Assembly (NCBI RefSeq): GCF_901686465.1
Contig: NZ_LR594487.1
Location: 2,407,795 to 2,471,794, forward strand
Reading direction: 5' to 3'
DNA from: Halorubrum sp. DM2
Lineage (GTDB): Archaea > Halobacteriota > Halobacteria > Halobacteriales > Haloferacaceae
DNA: 64,000 nt
Position 1 is the first letter of the stretch. Each line of letters opens with the position of its first letter. The position numbers and the translations under genes were made by a program. Shown piece by piece: positions 45,358-54,826 of this stretch. The notes beneath the pieces were generated by a model. It saw only the letters and a list, made by a program, of their open reading frames with translations. It made no database searches and was not told the origin of the DNA.

Positions 45358-46890
45358 TCAGCGTCCGACCAGCGGGAGGCGGTCGAGCGGCCCGCCGGCG
45401 ACGTCGGCTTTGACCGCGTCCGCGCAGTGTTCGCCGCCGAGCAGACACATCGGCACGCCGATCCCGGGGTTGCTGCTCCCGCCGACGTAGTAGAGCCGAT
45501 CGGTCCCCCGGACGCGCGGTCCCGGGCGGAGCGGTCCGGTCTGCCACATCGTGTGCGCGAGGCCGAGCGCGGTCCCGCCGGGCTGGTCGAACCGGTCCGC
45601 GAACTCGGAGACGCACGCCGACTCCTCGGCGACGATCCGGTCCCGGAGGTCGACGCCGGTCCGCGACGCCACCGCGTCGAGGACGCGGTCCCGGAGCGCG
45701 CCCCGTCGCTCCGGCGTGTCGTCGAGGCCCGGCGCGAGCGGGACGAGCGTCACGACCGCCTCGTGGCCGTCGGGCGCAACCGCCGGGTCCGTCCGCGACG
45801 GGACGTTCACGTACACCACCGGCTCGGTGTCGCCCGTCGGCCACGCGGGGTCGTCGAAGATCGCCTCGAAGTGCGGGTCCCAGTCCGTCGGGAGCGCGAG
45901 CGTGTGGTGTTCGAGATCCGGCAGCGACCCCTCGACGCCGAGGTACAGCAGGTGCGCGGCGGGGCCGTACGTCCGCGACTCCCAGTAGTTGCCGAGCCGC
46001 GGCACCGTCCCCTCGGGGAGCAGTTCGCGCTCGACGTGCGCCGGCGGCGCGTTGCAGACGACCCGGTCGTGGACGTACCGGTCGCCGCCGAGTTCGACGC
46101 CGATCCCCTCGTCGAGCGGCTCCAGTCCCGTCACCGAGACGCCCGTGTGAACGTCCGCGCCGGCGTCCTCGGCGACCGTCTCGACCGCCTCGACGACCTC
46201 GTACATCCCGCCCAGCGGGTAGTAGACGCCCAGCCCGTAGTCGACGTGGCTCATCAGCTGGTACAGCGCCGGCGTGTTGTGCGGCGACCCCCCGAGAAAC
46301 ACGAGGGTGTACTCCAGCAGCTGTCGCAGCTTCGGGTGGTCGACGTACGTCCGCACCTGCTCGTCGAGGCTGGAGAGCAGGTCGAGCTCTCGCCCCCCGG
46401 CGACGACGTCGAGCGAGAGGTAGTCGCGGAACCGCGACCGCCCGGGGAACACGAACCGGTTCATCCCGGCGTCGTACGCCCGCTCCGCGTCGTCGAGGTA
46501 CTCGCGGAAGGCGTCGCCCGCGCCCGGCTCGTACGACTCGAACAGGTCGGCGGCCGCCGCGGGGTCGGCAGGCACGTCGGCGCGGTCGCCGTCGTCCCAG
46601 AACACGCGATAGTGCGGGTCGAGGCGTTCGAGCTCGTAGAACTCCGCCGGCGACCGGTCGAAGTCCGCGAAGAACCGCTCGAACAGCTCCGGCAGCAGGT
46701 ACCACGACGGCCCGGTGTCGAACCGGAACCCGTCGACTTCGAGCCGGCCGGCCACCCCGCCCACGCGCTCGGCGCGCTCGTACACCGTCACCTCCGCGCC
46801 GGCGGCCGAGAGGTACGCGGCCGCCGAGAGCCCGCCGATGCCGCCTCCGACCACCCCCACCGACTGCCCACGGAGCGCCTCGTCGCTCAT
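45358..46890 (-). CDS. crtI: Phytoene desaturase-family carotenoid enzyme
   Basis: 510 residues from ATG 46890 (MSDEALRGQSVGVVGGGIGG). FAD-binding GVVGGGIGGLSAAAYLSAAG (about 10-30) and GGVAGRLEVDGFRFDTGPSW, then the C-terminal signature YYVGGSSNPGIGVPMCLLGG (about 470-490). It desaturates phytoene to lycopene or a similar C40 intermediate on the way to bacterioruberin and retinal. A CrtD-type 3,4-desaturase cannot be fully excluded, although the family length and motif fit CrtI. It lies next to hop and is divergent from a Bat-like regulator, which links it to retinal supply for the pump. Confidence 0.82.
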   Translation of the reverse strand: MSDEALRGQSVGVVGGGIGGLSAAAYLSAAGAEVTVYERAERVGGVAGRLEVDGFRFDTGPSWYLLPELFERFFADFDRSPAEFYELERLDPHYRVFWDDGDRADVPADPAAAADLFESYEPGAGDAFREYLDDAERAYDAGMNRFVFPGRSRFRDYLSLDVVAGGRELDLLSSLDEQVRTYVDHPKLRQLLEYTLVFLGGSPHNTPALYQLMSHVDYGLGVYYPLGGMYEVVEAVETVAEDAGADVHTGVSVTGLEPLDEGIGVELGGDRYVHDRVVCNAPPAHVERELLPEGTVPRLGNYWESRTYGPAAHLLYLGVEGSLPDLEHHTLALPTDWDPHFEAIFDDPAWPTGDTEPVVYVNVPSRTDPAVAPDGHEAVVTLVPLAPGLDDTPERRGALRDRVLDAVASRTGVDLRDRIVAEESACVSEFADRFDQPGGTALGLAHTMWQTGPLRPGPRVRGTDRLYYVGGSSNPGIGVPMCLLGGEHCADAVKADVAGGPLDRLPLVGR

Positions 46891-47024
46891 GCGTGTGTTA
46901 CGGGTTCGTCTCGTGTGAGTCGTTTCCAACTCTCGTCGGGACTTTATGAGGCCGTCCGTCGAGCCGCCCCGAGGCGTACTCGTTCGGCTCGCTTTTTTTC
47001 CGACTTCGGCCGTACGATCGAGGT

Positions 47025-47831
47025 ATGGGACGGCGATCGCAGTCGTCTGACTCCACCTCCGCCAACGCCGTCGAATCGGGGTCGACCGGCTCGGCGGGGT
47101 CCGACGGCCTCGCCGGTTCGAACGGGTCCGACGCCGCCGGCGACGACCACGCCGAGGCGGAGCCGGTCCGGGGCGCTTCGGACGCGTCGCCGAGCGGGGC
47201 GGCGTGCGGCGACGCCGGGGTCCGCGTCGAGGTCGTGGTCCGCGACCCGACGCTCGCCCCGGTCGCGGAGGCGCTGCCGCCGGGGGCGGTCGCCGAGGAT
47301 GTTGACCGCGTTCGCGTCGACGGCGCGGTCGTCTCGCAGTTCCGGGCCGACCGACGAGTCGACGCGGAGCTCGTCTTCGACGGCGGCGACGAGCTCGTGT
47401 ACCGCTGCCGGTGCGGCGCGACGGGGCCGTTCCCCGCCGACGCCGTCGAGTCGCTCGGCTACCCCGTCTCCTCGGTCACGGTTCGGACGGCACCCGACCG
47501 CGTCCGACTGGGGCTGTCGCTGCCCGCGGCCGACCCGCTCGGCGAGGTGATCGACGCGCTGGAGGCGACCGGCGGGTCGGTGCGGCTCGAACGGCTCACC
47601 AGCTCCGGCGGGGCCGACACCCGATCGGACCCCGTCGTCGTCGACCGCGGACGGCTCACGGAGCGACAGCGAGAGGTGATCCGGACCGCCCACCGGCTCG
47701 GCTACTTCGAACACCCCCGTGGGGCGAGCGCGACGGAGGTCGCCGACGACATCGGCATCGCCCGCGCCACCTTCTCGGAACACCTCGCGGCGGCGCAGCG
47801 GCGCGTCTTCGAGGACCTCGTCGGCGGGTGA
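47025..47831 (+). CDS. Bat-like HTH-10 transcriptional regulator
   Basis: 268 residues. A disordered Ser/Gly/Asp-rich start (about 1-65) precedes the bacterioopsin-activator-type domain (about 68-195: VRVEVVVRDPTLAPVAEALP, YRCRCGATGPFPADAVESLG). The C-terminal HTH-10 helix-turn-helix (about 212-268) reads LTERQREVIRTAHRLGYFEH and GIARATFSEHLAAAQRRVFE. PAS and GAF modules of full Bat are missing, so this is a short Bat-like regulator. It is divergent from crtI and near hop, suggesting control of pigment or light-driven genes, which is inference from context. Confidence 0.85.
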   Translation: MGRRSQSSDSTSANAVESGSTGSAGSDGLAGSNGSDAAGDDHAEAEPVRGASDASPSGAACGDAGVRVEVVVRDPTLAPVAEALPPGAVAEDVDRVRVDGAVVSQFRADRRVDAELVFDGGDELVYRCRCGATGPFPADAVESLGYPVSSVTVRTAPDRVRLGLSLPAADPLGEVIDALEATGGSVRLERLTSSGGADTRSDPVVVDRGRLTERQREVIRTAHRLGYFEHPRGASATEVADDIGIARATFSEHLAAAQRRVFEDLVGG

Positions 47832-47912
47832 ACCGCCTCGAACGCCGCCGACCCCTTCCCACGCGACGGGGGCGACCGCGGTATTGAAACCGTCCAAGCC
47901 CTCAGATGGGGT

Positions 47913-48338
47913 ATGTACCGGAGACGGTTCCTTCGGCGGGCCGGTGCCGTCGGGAGCGCGGCGGCGACCGTCGGGCTCGCCGGCTGCGCGGGCGTCGGCG
48001 GTGAACCGGACTACGACGTCGGCATGCTCGCCAGCGCGTACGAGCCGCGGCAGGTCACGGTCGCCGTCGGCGACACCGTCGCCTGGATGAACACGAGCGC
48101 GCGGGCGCACACCGTCACCGCGACCGAAGGCGGGATCCCGGATGCCGCCGAGTTCTTCGCCTCGGGCGGGTTCGACGACTACGCGACCGCGAAAGAGGCG
48201 TGGGACGCCGACTTCGGGGGTATCTTGGAGAGCGGCGACCGCTTCGAACACACCTTCACCGTTCCCGGCGCGTACGAGTACGTCTGTATCCCCCACCGCG
48301 AGGGCGGCATGTACGGGACCGTCGTCGTGGAGGAGTGA
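47913..48338 (+). CDS. Halocyanin-type blue copper lipoprotein
   Basis: 141 residues. A twin-arginine start (RRRFLRRAGAVGS) and lipobox with Cys25 (GLAGC) predict Tat export and lipid anchoring. The cupredoxin fold has ligands His (RAHTVTATEG, about 66), Cys, His (YVCIPHREGG, about 127-130) and Met (GGMYG, about 134). These give a type-1 copper site. It probably passes electrons between the bc-type complex and a terminal oxidase at the outer membrane face. Ten bp upstream of the TauE-like gene and in one operon with a copper ATPase, which could supply its metal. Confidence 0.9.
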   Translation: MYRRRFLRRAGAVGSAAATVGLAGCAGVGGEPDYDVGMLASAYEPRQVTVAVGDTVAWMNTSARAHTVTATEGGIPDAAEFFASGGFDDYATAKEAWDADFGGILESGDRFEHTFTVPGAYEYVCIPHREGGMYGTVVVEE

Positions 48339-48347
48339 GCCGCCCCG

Positions 48348-49184
48348 ATGTCCCTCTCGTCGCTCCTCGGGACCGACGTGCTGCTGTTCGCCGCGATCGG
48401 GCTGCTCGGCGGCGCGCACTGCATCGGAATGTGCGGTCCGCTCGTCACCGTCTACGCGAGCCGGATGGACGCCGACGCCGGCCGGACCGACGGCGGCGAG
48501 GCTGACGCCGCCCGCACCCCGAGCGCGGCGACCGGCCGCGAGGGGCACCTGACAACCTACGAGGTCCGCCAGCACGCGCTGTTCAACCTCGGGCGCGCCG
48601 CGAGCTACGCCACCATCGGCACGGCCCTCGGCGCGCTCGGCGGCGCGGTCCTCGTCACGGCCGCGACCCTGACGGGGGCCGCCGAGGCCGTCCGCGGCGG
48701 GGTGGGCCTCCTCGTCGGCGCGGCCGTGATCCTCGTCGGCGTCCGCTACCTCCTCGGGGGCGCGACCGGCGGGGTCCACCTCCCCGGACTCGAACGCGTC
48801 ACGGGCTGTCTCACGGGCCACGTCGACCGGCTCGCGAACGGCCCGGGGATCGTCGCGCTCGGCGCGGTCCACGGACTCCTCCCCTGTCCGATCCTCTATC
48901 CGGCGTACCTGTACGCCTTCGCGAGCGGCTCCGCGGTCGCGGGCGGCGTCGCGCTCGGCGCGCTCGGACTCGGCACGATCCCCGCCGTCTTCGCGTACGG
49001 GACGCTGATCGAGAGCGTCGACCCCGTCTCGCGCCGCCGGATCCACCGGTTGCTCGGCGTCGCGTTCGTCGCGCTCGGCTACGTCCTGTTCGCGCACGGG
49101 CTGATGGCGGTCGGCGTTCACGTGCCGCACCCGAGCCTCCCGTTCTGGAACCCGCTCGACGTCGCCGGCGCAGGGGGGATGTGA
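48348..49184 (+). CDS. TauE/SafE-like membrane protein (copper/cytochrome maturation type)
   Basis: 278 residues, about six membrane helices. The first helix has GLLGGAHCIGMCGPLVTVYA (about 19-37), the CxxxC motif of the UreH/CcoH-like group found beside copper ATPases. The middle acidic loop (about 40-65) is halophile-specific. A second motif GAVHGLLPCPILYPAYLYAF is typical. It starts 10 bp after the halocyanin gene, and the ATPase gene starts 1 bp after its stop. Export of sulfite is unlikely in this setting. A role in copper delivery or oxidase assembly is inferred. Confidence 0.82.
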   Translation: MSLSSLLGTDVLLFAAIGLLGGAHCIGMCGPLVTVYASRMDADAGRTDGGEADAARTPSAATGREGHLTTYEVRQHALFNLGRAASYATIGTALGALGGAVLVTAATLTGAAEAVRGGVGLLVGAAVILVGVRYLLGGATGGVHLPGLERVTGCLTGHVDRLANGPGIVALGAVHGLLPCPILYPAYLYAFASGSAVAGGVALGALGLGTIPAVFAYGTLIESVDPVSRRRIHRLLGVAFVALGYVLFAHGLMAVGVHVPHPSLPFWNPLDVAGAGGM

Positions 49185-49185
49185 G

Positions 49186-51750
49186 ATGAGCGGAACTGAT
49201 AGCGATCCAGCCGCCGACGCCTGTACCCTCTGTGAACTGCCGACCGAGGGCGTCGACGTGACCGACGACGACGGCAACCGCTTCTGCTGTACCGGCTGCC
49301 GCGACGTGTACGCCGCCCTCGGCGACGTCGACGTGGACGCCGACGCGGTCCGAGAGCGCCGACAGGCGAGCGAGGCGAGCGCCGGAGAGGGGGCGGACGA
49401 CGACGCGGCCGACGCCGACCGCGACGTGCCGGACGGCCACGAGGCGACGTTCTTGGAGGTCGACGGGATGCACTGCGCGACCTGCGAGGCGTTCATCGAG
49501 ACGGTGGCGACCGACGCCGACGGCGTCAGCGCCGCGAGCGCGAGCTACGTCACCGACACGGTGCGGGTCGACCACGACCCGGACGCCGTCACCGTCGACG
49601 ACCTCACGGAGACGGTGAGCGGGCTGGGATACAGCGCGTACGCCCGCGACGACGCCTTCTCGCGCCGGCAGGCGAGCAACATGGCGACCGCGCGGCTCGC
49701 GGCGGGCGTCATCGTCGGGATGGCGGTCATGCTCCAGTACATCGTCCTCATCTACCCGACGTACTTCGCGTTCCCCTTCTACAACGAGCGGACCCTCTCG
49801 TATCTCAACGAGGCGATGGCGTCGACCTCGGGTACGTACTTCTTCATCGTCATCGCCGTGTTGACGACCATCGTCCTCTTTTTCACCGGCAAGCCGATCC
49901 TCAGGGGCGCGTACGTCAGCGCGAAGACCCGCTCGCCGAACATGGACCTCCTCGTCGCCATCGCGGCGGTGAGCGCGTACCTCTACAGCACGCTCGCGGT
50001 GATATTCGTCGAGTCGCCCTCGATATACTACGACGTGACCGTCGCGATCATCGTGATCGTCACGGTCGGCAACCACTACGAGGACTCGGTGAAAGAGCGC
50101 GCGACGGAGCTGCTCTCCGAGGTGACCGCGGTCCAGGTCGACGACGCGCGGCGGCTGACGGCCGACGGCGACGCGGAGTCGGTCGCCGTCGACGCGCTCC
50201 GGCCGGACGACCGGATCCTCGTGCGCGCCGGCGAGCGGGTCCCGGTCGACGGCGAGGCGGTCGACGGCGACGCCGCGGTCGACGAGTCGGTCGTCACCGG
50301 CGAGTCGCTCCCGGTCCGGAAGGTCGCGGGCGACGCGGTCGTCGGCGGCTCGGTCGTCGCCGACGGCTCGCTCACGGTCGCGGTCGGCCCGGACGCGACC
50401 TCCAGCCTCGACCGCGTCGCGGAGCTCGTCTACGACCTCCAGAGCGGGAACCACGGCGTCCAGAAGCTCGCCGACCGGCTCGCGACGGTGTTCGTCCCCG
50501 CGGTCCTCGTCATCGCGGTCGTCGCCGCCGGCGCGTCGCTCGCGCTCGGCGGGACCGGAACCGACGCGATGCTCGTCGGACTCACGGTGCTCATCGTCTC
50601 GTGTCCGTGCGCGCTCGGGCTGGCGACGCCGCTCGCGGTCGCAGCCGGGATCCGCGACGCCTTGGAGCGCAACATCGTCGTCTTCGACGACACCGTCTTC
50701 GAGCGCATCCGCGAGGCCGACACGGTCGTCTTCGACAAGACGGGGACGCTGACGACCGGCGAGATGCGCCTGATCGACCGCGAACTCGACGACGACCTCC
50801 TCCGGCTCGCGGCCGCGCTCGAATCGCGGTCCGCGCACCCGGTCGGACAGGCCATCGCGGCGGCGCGGGCCGACCTCGGTGACGGTGCGGACGCCGAGCC
50901 CGGCCGGCCGACCGACGACGGCGCGACCCCGGCGGTCGCGGACGGCGGGGCGGAGACGGCGGACGGCGGGGCGGAGGCGGTCGACGCCGACTCCGACGGG
51001 GAGGCCGAACCGACCGTCGAGTCCTTCGAGAGCCACGCCCGCGGCGTCTCCGGCGTCGTCGACGGCGTCGAGGTCGTCGTCGGCCACCCGGACCTCTTCG
51101 ACGAGCGCGGATGGACCGTCCCCGACGCGATCCGCGAGGCGGTCGCCGACGCGCGCGACGTGGGGCGCGTCCCGGTCGCGGTCGGCCGCGACGGCGCGGC
51201 CGAGGGGTTCGTCGTCGTGGGCGACGAGCTGCGCGACGGCTGGGAGGAGACGGTGACGGCGCTCGATCGCTCGGGCGTCGAGGTGATCGTCCTCACCGGT
51301 GACGACGAGCGCGCCGCGACGGTGTTCGCCGACCACGACGCCGTCTCGTCGGTGTTCGCGGGCGTGCCGCCGGAGGGGAAGGCGGAGACCGTCGCGCGGC
51401 TGAAGGAACGCGGCGTCACGGTGATGGTCGGCGACGGGACCAACGACGCGCCGGCGCTCGCGGCGGCCGACCTCGGTATCGCGCTCGGCGGCGGCACGGC
51501 GATGGCGGCCGACGCCGCCGACGTGGCCATCGTCGACGACGACCTCGGCTCGGTGGCGACCGTCTTCGAACTCGCCCGCGCGGCCGGCCGGCGCGTGAAG
51601 GGGAACATCGGCTGGGCGTTCTGCTACAACGCGGTCGCGATCCCCCTCGCCGCGACCGGCCTGCTCAATCCGCTGTTCGCCGCGGTCGCGATGGGGGCGT
51701 CGAGCCTGCTCGTCGTGACGAACTCCTCGCGGGCGTTGCTGTCGGACTGA
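49186..51750 (+). CDS. Copper-translocating P1B-type ATPase, CcoI/FixI-like
   Basis: 854 residues. The N-terminus has a cysteine-rich metal-binding module (CTLCELP and NRFCCTGCRDVYAALGD, about 13-50), as in CcoI/FixI pumps. An HMA domain with MHCATC (about 95) follows. Then come eight membrane helices, SCPCALG (about 470), DKTGTLTTG with the phosphorylated Asp (about 517), SAHPVGQA, and GDGTNDAPAL (about 748). YN in helix 7 (FCYNAVA) and MGASS in helix 8 mark Cu+ specificity. CcoI-type pumps export copper slowly for oxidase assembly rather than detoxification. Operon with halocyanin and a TauE-like protein supports that role. Confidence 0.92.
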   Translation: MSGTDSDPAADACTLCELPTEGVDVTDDDGNRFCCTGCRDVYAALGDVDVDADAVRERRQASEASAGEGADDDAADADRDVPDGHEATFLEVDGMHCATCEAFIETVATDADGVSAASASYVTDTVRVDHDPDAVTVDDLTETVSGLGYSAYARDDAFSRRQASNMATARLAAGVIVGMAVMLQYIVLIYPTYFAFPFYNERTLSYLNEAMASTSGTYFFIVIAVLTTIVLFFTGKPILRGAYVSAKTRSPNMDLLVAIAAVSAYLYSTLAVIFVESPSIYYDVTVAIIVIVTVGNHYEDSVKERATELLSEVTAVQVDDARRLTADGDAESVAVDALRPDDRILVRAGERVPVDGEAVDGDAAVDESVVTGESLPVRKVAGDAVVGGSVVADGSLTVAVGPDATSSLDRVAELVYDLQSGNHGVQKLADRLATVFVPAVLVIAVVAAGASLALGGTGTDAMLVGLTVLIVSCPCALGLATPLAVAAGIRDALERNIVVFDDTVFERIREADTVVFDKTGTLTTGEMRLIDRELDDDLLRLAAALESRSAHPVGQAIAAARADLGDGADAEPGRPTDDGATPAVADGGAETADGGAEAVDADSDGEAEPTVESFESHARGVSGVVDGVEVVVGHPDLFDERGWTVPDAIREAVADARDVGRVPVAVGRDGAAEGFVVVGDELRDGWEETVTALDRSGVEVIVLTGDDERAATVFADHDAVSSVFAGVPPEGKAETVARLKERGVTVMVGDGTNDAPALAAADLGIALGGGTAMAADAADVAIVDDDLGSVATVFELARAAGRRVKGNIGWAFCYNAVAIPLAATGLLNPLFAAVAMGASSLLVVTNSSRALLSD

Positions 51751-51812
51751 CGGCTCGGTCGCGTCCGCCCCTACCGCAAGCCACTTTCGGCTCACGCGAG
51801 TAGGCAGGACCG

Positions 51813-52646
51813 ATGACAGATCAACAGCGGCAGCCAGCGACGCCGACCCGAAACGGGATGCCGGTCCTCGGACTCGGCACGTGGGAGAACGACGACCCGG
51901 CACAGTGTACCGAATCTGTGGCGAACGCGCTCGACGCCGGCTACCGCCACGTCGATACCGCACAGATCTACGGCAACGAGGCGGCCGTCGGAAAGGGGAT
52001 CGCCGAGAGCGACGTCGACCGCGACGATATCTTCCTCGCGACGAAGGTGTGGATCGACGAGCTCGCGCCCGCGGACGTCGCCTCGTCGACCCGGGAGAGC
52101 CTCGACAAGCTCGGCGTCGACGCGGTTGATCTCCTCTACGTCCACTGGCCGGCCGGGGAGTACGAGCCGGAAGAGACGCTGCCGGCGTTCGCCGAACTGC
52201 GCGACGACGGCCTGATCGACCGGATCGGCGTCTCGAACTTCGAGCCGGAACACCTTGACGCGGCGACGGACGCGCTCGGTGAGACGCCGTTCGCGAACCA
52301 GGTCGAGATGCATCCGCTGCTCCGGCAGGAGGAGCTGCGCGAGTACGCCGACGCGAACGACGTCGAACTCGTCGCCTACTCGCCGCTCGCCCGCGGGGAG
52401 ATCCTCGACGACCCGGCCGTCACCGACATCGCCGAGAAGCACGGCGTCAGCGCGGCGCAGGTGAGCCTCGCGTGGCTCCGCGAATCCGGCGTCACCGCCA
52501 TCCCGAAGGCGACCGGGATCGACCACCTCCGCGACAACCTCGCGAGCCTCAATCTCGAACTCGACGACGAGGACGTCGCGGCGATCGACGAGCTGGGCCG
52601 CACCGACCGGCAGCTCAACCCCGACTTCGGCCCGGACTGGGAGTAA
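51813..52646 (+). CDS. Aldo/keto reductase
   Basis: 277 residues, one (beta/alpha)8 barrel. Catalytic tetrad is visible: Asp in GYRHVDTAQIYGNEAAVGKG, Tyr in the same segment (about 51), Lys in DIFLATKVWI (about 77), and His in LLYVHWPAGEY (about 110). The NADPH loop is AIPKATGIDHLRDNLASL near 230-250. It resembles AKR5-type 2,5-diketo-D-gluconate or methylglyoxal reductases. The substrate is uncertain. Single gene, TATA-like element upstream weak. Confidence 0.9.
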   Translation: MTDQQRQPATPTRNGMPVLGLGTWENDDPAQCTESVANALDAGYRHVDTAQIYGNEAAVGKGIAESDVDRDDIFLATKVWIDELAPADVASSTRESLDKLGVDAVDLLYVHWPAGEYEPEETLPAFAELRDDGLIDRIGVSNFEPEHLDAATDALGETPFANQVEMHPLLRQEELREYADANDVELVAYSPLARGEILDDPAVTDIAEKHGVSAAQVSLAWLRESGVTAIPKATGIDHLRDNLASLNLELDDEDVAAIDELGRTDRQLNPDFGPDWE

Positions 52647-52673
52647 CGCTCGCCTGAGCGCGGCCCGGCCGAG

Positions 52674-54068
52674 TCAGTCTCCGCCCGCGGGCAACCGGAT
52701 CGTGATCTCGTTGCCCCGGTCGTCGCTCGACTCGACCGCGACGGTGCCGCCCGACAGCTCCACGCTCCAGTAGACGAGCCAGAACCCCAGCCCGCTGCTG
52801 TGGTACACGTCGGTCATGTCGTGGTCGCCGGTGAGGACGTTCGCTTCGACGGCCGGGATCGGCGCGTGATCGTCGCTGACGACGATTTCGGCCCCGTCCG
52901 GCGCGTACCGGAGCCCGACGGTCACGGCCGGAGCGTCGTCGGCGGCGTGTCGGACCGCGTTCTCGAGGAGTTCCGTCACCGCCGACCGCAGTTCGGCGCG
53001 CCCGTCGACCACGACCGGATCGAGCGACACGATCCCGATCGACGCCGCCGGGAACCGCTCGCCGACGCGCTCGACGCACTCCTCGACCACCTCGTCGAGG
53101 GCGATCGGCTCGCCGTCCCGGTGGTCGGTGATGAGTTCGATGATCTCCCGTTCCTTCTCCGCGGTCGCGAGGAGCTGTTCGCCGACGTGGCGGATCACCG
53201 CGGTGTGTTCGGTCGACTCCGGGACCTCCGACTCCAGCGTCTCCACCGTGCCGAGCATGACGTTGAGGTCGTTCCGGAGGTTATGCCGGAGGAGGTTGTC
53301 CATGACGACCAGCTGTCGCTCGCGCCGCCGCCGGTCCGTGACGTCCTTGGTGAACCCCGTGATGCGGACGACATCGCCGTCGACCGTGATCGGCTCGCCT
53401 TGAACCCACACCCAGCGGTGGTAGTCCTCGCCGGGGTTCACCCGGTACTCGATGTCGACCGGGTTCCCGTCGGAGAGCCGTTCCATCGCCTCCTCGACCG
53501 CGGGGATGTCGTCTGGGTGGATCGCGTCGAGGAACGCGCCCGGGTCGCCCCTGAGTTCCGCGACCGACGTCCCGTAGATCTCCTCGTAGGAGGGGTTCAC
53601 GAAGAGGAGCTCCGACCAGTCGGCGTTGAACATCCAGAGCACGTCGCTTGAGACCGCCGAAATCTCGCTGAGGTGCGCCGCCGTCTCCTCGCGCTCGCGC
53701 TCGGCCCGGACGCGGTCGCTGATGTCGCGCGAGCTGACGACGTAGCCGTCGAGCGCGTCGTCGGTGAGGTTCGACATGCGGCTCTCCAGCCACACCCACG
53801 ATCCGTCGGCGGTCCGGTGGCGGTACTCGACGGTTATCTCGGTGAACTCTTCGCCGGTGACTGCCTCCCGGAACGCCTCCTCGACCGCCTCTCGGTCGTC
53901 GCGGTGGATGTACTCGAACGCGTTCTCACCGATGAGTTCCTCCGGCGTGAAGCCGAGGATCCGCTCGGCGGCACCGCTCACGTACGTGAACGTGCCGTCC
54001 CCGTCTATGAGGACGACCTTGTCCTGCGCCTGATCGAGTAGCAATCCGAGCGGTTCAGACGCGGTCAT
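52674..54068 (-). CDS. PAS-PAS sensor histidine kinase
   Basis: 464 residues, no membrane helix. Two PAS domains: about 10-120 (DGDGTFTYVSGAAERILGFT ... YRHRTADGSWVWLESRM with PAC) and about 130-245. The HisKA-like helix carries His near 262 in LLRHNLRNDLNVMLGTVETL, the typical haloarchaeal HRNDL box. HATPase motifs are AVTELLENAVRHA (N box), VSDDHAPIP and GLGFWLVYWSVEL. The Asp of G1 reads SDDHAP, a degenerate form seen in several haloarchaeal kinases. The signal is unknown, and no response regulator is adjacent. Confidence 0.9.
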   Translation of the reverse strand: MTASEPLGLLLDQAQDKVVLIDGDGTFTYVSGAAERILGFTPEELIGENAFEYIHRDDREAVEEAFREAVTGEEFTEITVEYRHRTADGSWVWLESRMSNLTDDALDGYVVSSRDISDRVRAEREREETAAHLSEISAVSSDVLWMFNADWSELLFVNPSYEEIYGTSVAELRGDPGAFLDAIHPDDIPAVEEAMERLSDGNPVDIEYRVNPGEDYHRWVWVQGEPITVDGDVVRITGFTKDVTDRRRRERQLVVMDNLLRHNLRNDLNVMLGTVETLESEVPESTEHTAVIRHVGEQLLATAEKEREIIELITDHRDGEPIALDEVVEECVERVGERFPAASIGIVSLDPVVVDGRAELRSAVTELLENAVRHAADDAPAVTVGLRYAPDGAEIVVSDDHAPIPAVEANVLTGDHDMTDVYHSSGLGFWLVYWSVELSGGTVAVESSDDRGNEITIRLPAGGD

Positions 54069-54198
54069 ACTTCCGTTCCCGCCCGAGTGTGTATAACAGT
54101 CACGACCGTCCGGATCCGCCGGACGATCGCGGGCGAGCCGCGGTGCCGGAAGACCGCGGCGCGACGGGGCGTGCTCGGTCGGTACGAGCGGGATCCGT

Positions 54199-54438
54199 TC
54201 AGTCGTCGCTCGCCGAGAGCGCCTCCCGGATCTCTTCCAGCTTGAAGTACGACGCGAGACCGAGAATCGTCACCGGCCACAGACCGACGAACTGCCCGCG
54301 CTGCTTGTCGCCGCGCACGTAGTAGAAGTACAGCGCGAGTGCGACCGACCCGACCGCCGCGAACACTGCGGGTCCGAGTCCGTCGCTGCTGACCTCTTCG
54401 ACCACTTCGACCGCCGTTTCCTCTGTTGTGTCGCTCAC
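54199..54438 (-). CDS. Small two-helix membrane protein (79 aa)
   Basis: 79 residues from GTG 54438. An acidic N-terminal arm (about 1-22) precedes two hydrophobic stretches (GPAVFAAVGSVALALYFYYV, 22-41; GLWPVTILGLASYFKL, 52-67), with a basic RGDKQRG loop between. The tail is acidic. This type of small membrane protein is common in haloarchaea. No function is known to me. Single gene with its own upstream region. Confidence 0.72.
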   Translation of the reverse strand: MSDTTEETAVEVVEEVSSDGLGPAVFAAVGSVALALYFYYVRGDKQRGQFVGLWPVTILGLASYFKLEEIREALSASDD

Positions 54439-54524
54439 ACACTTGTAACGTCCTAGACAGTGATATGTGTTTCCTCGCCACAGACCTCGATCCGAGTCCC
54501 GATCGTCTCACACCGTCGTCGGTG

Positions 54525-54647
54525 TCACGACGACCCGGATCGCTCTCTCCGGAACACGAGTACGAAGATCAGGACCGACAGCAGCACCATGACCGCCGCG
54601 AACGCGCGCTCGTCGTCGATAACGGCGTCGACCGAAGTCGGAAGCAT
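54525..54647 (-). CDS. Tiny membrane protein (40 aa)
   Basis: MLPTSVDAVIDDERAFAAVM followed by a hydrophobic helix VLLSVLIFVLVF and a basic end RRERSGSS. A TATA-like GGTATATTGTC on the minus strand centres about 27 bp before the ATG at 54647, exactly the leaderless spacing. That supports a real gene despite its length. Orientation of the tail predicts the C-terminus inside. Function unknown. It is divergent from the next small membrane protein gene. Confidence 0.6.
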   Translation of the reverse strand: MLPTSVDAVIDDERAFAAVMVLLSVLIFVLVFRRERSGSS

Positions 54648-54826
54648 ACAACTCCGATACGGCCCCCACGACAATATACCTCGGTGTCGGTGACGAACGG
54701 GTTCCGTCGGCACCGCGACTCCGATGAGTGGCACGCTGCCGCTCGGACCACCGAAGACTGGTCCGATTTCTCACGAACCGCACGAACCGCACGAAACGAT
54801 TTGAGGCTGAGGACCGTACCACGGGT

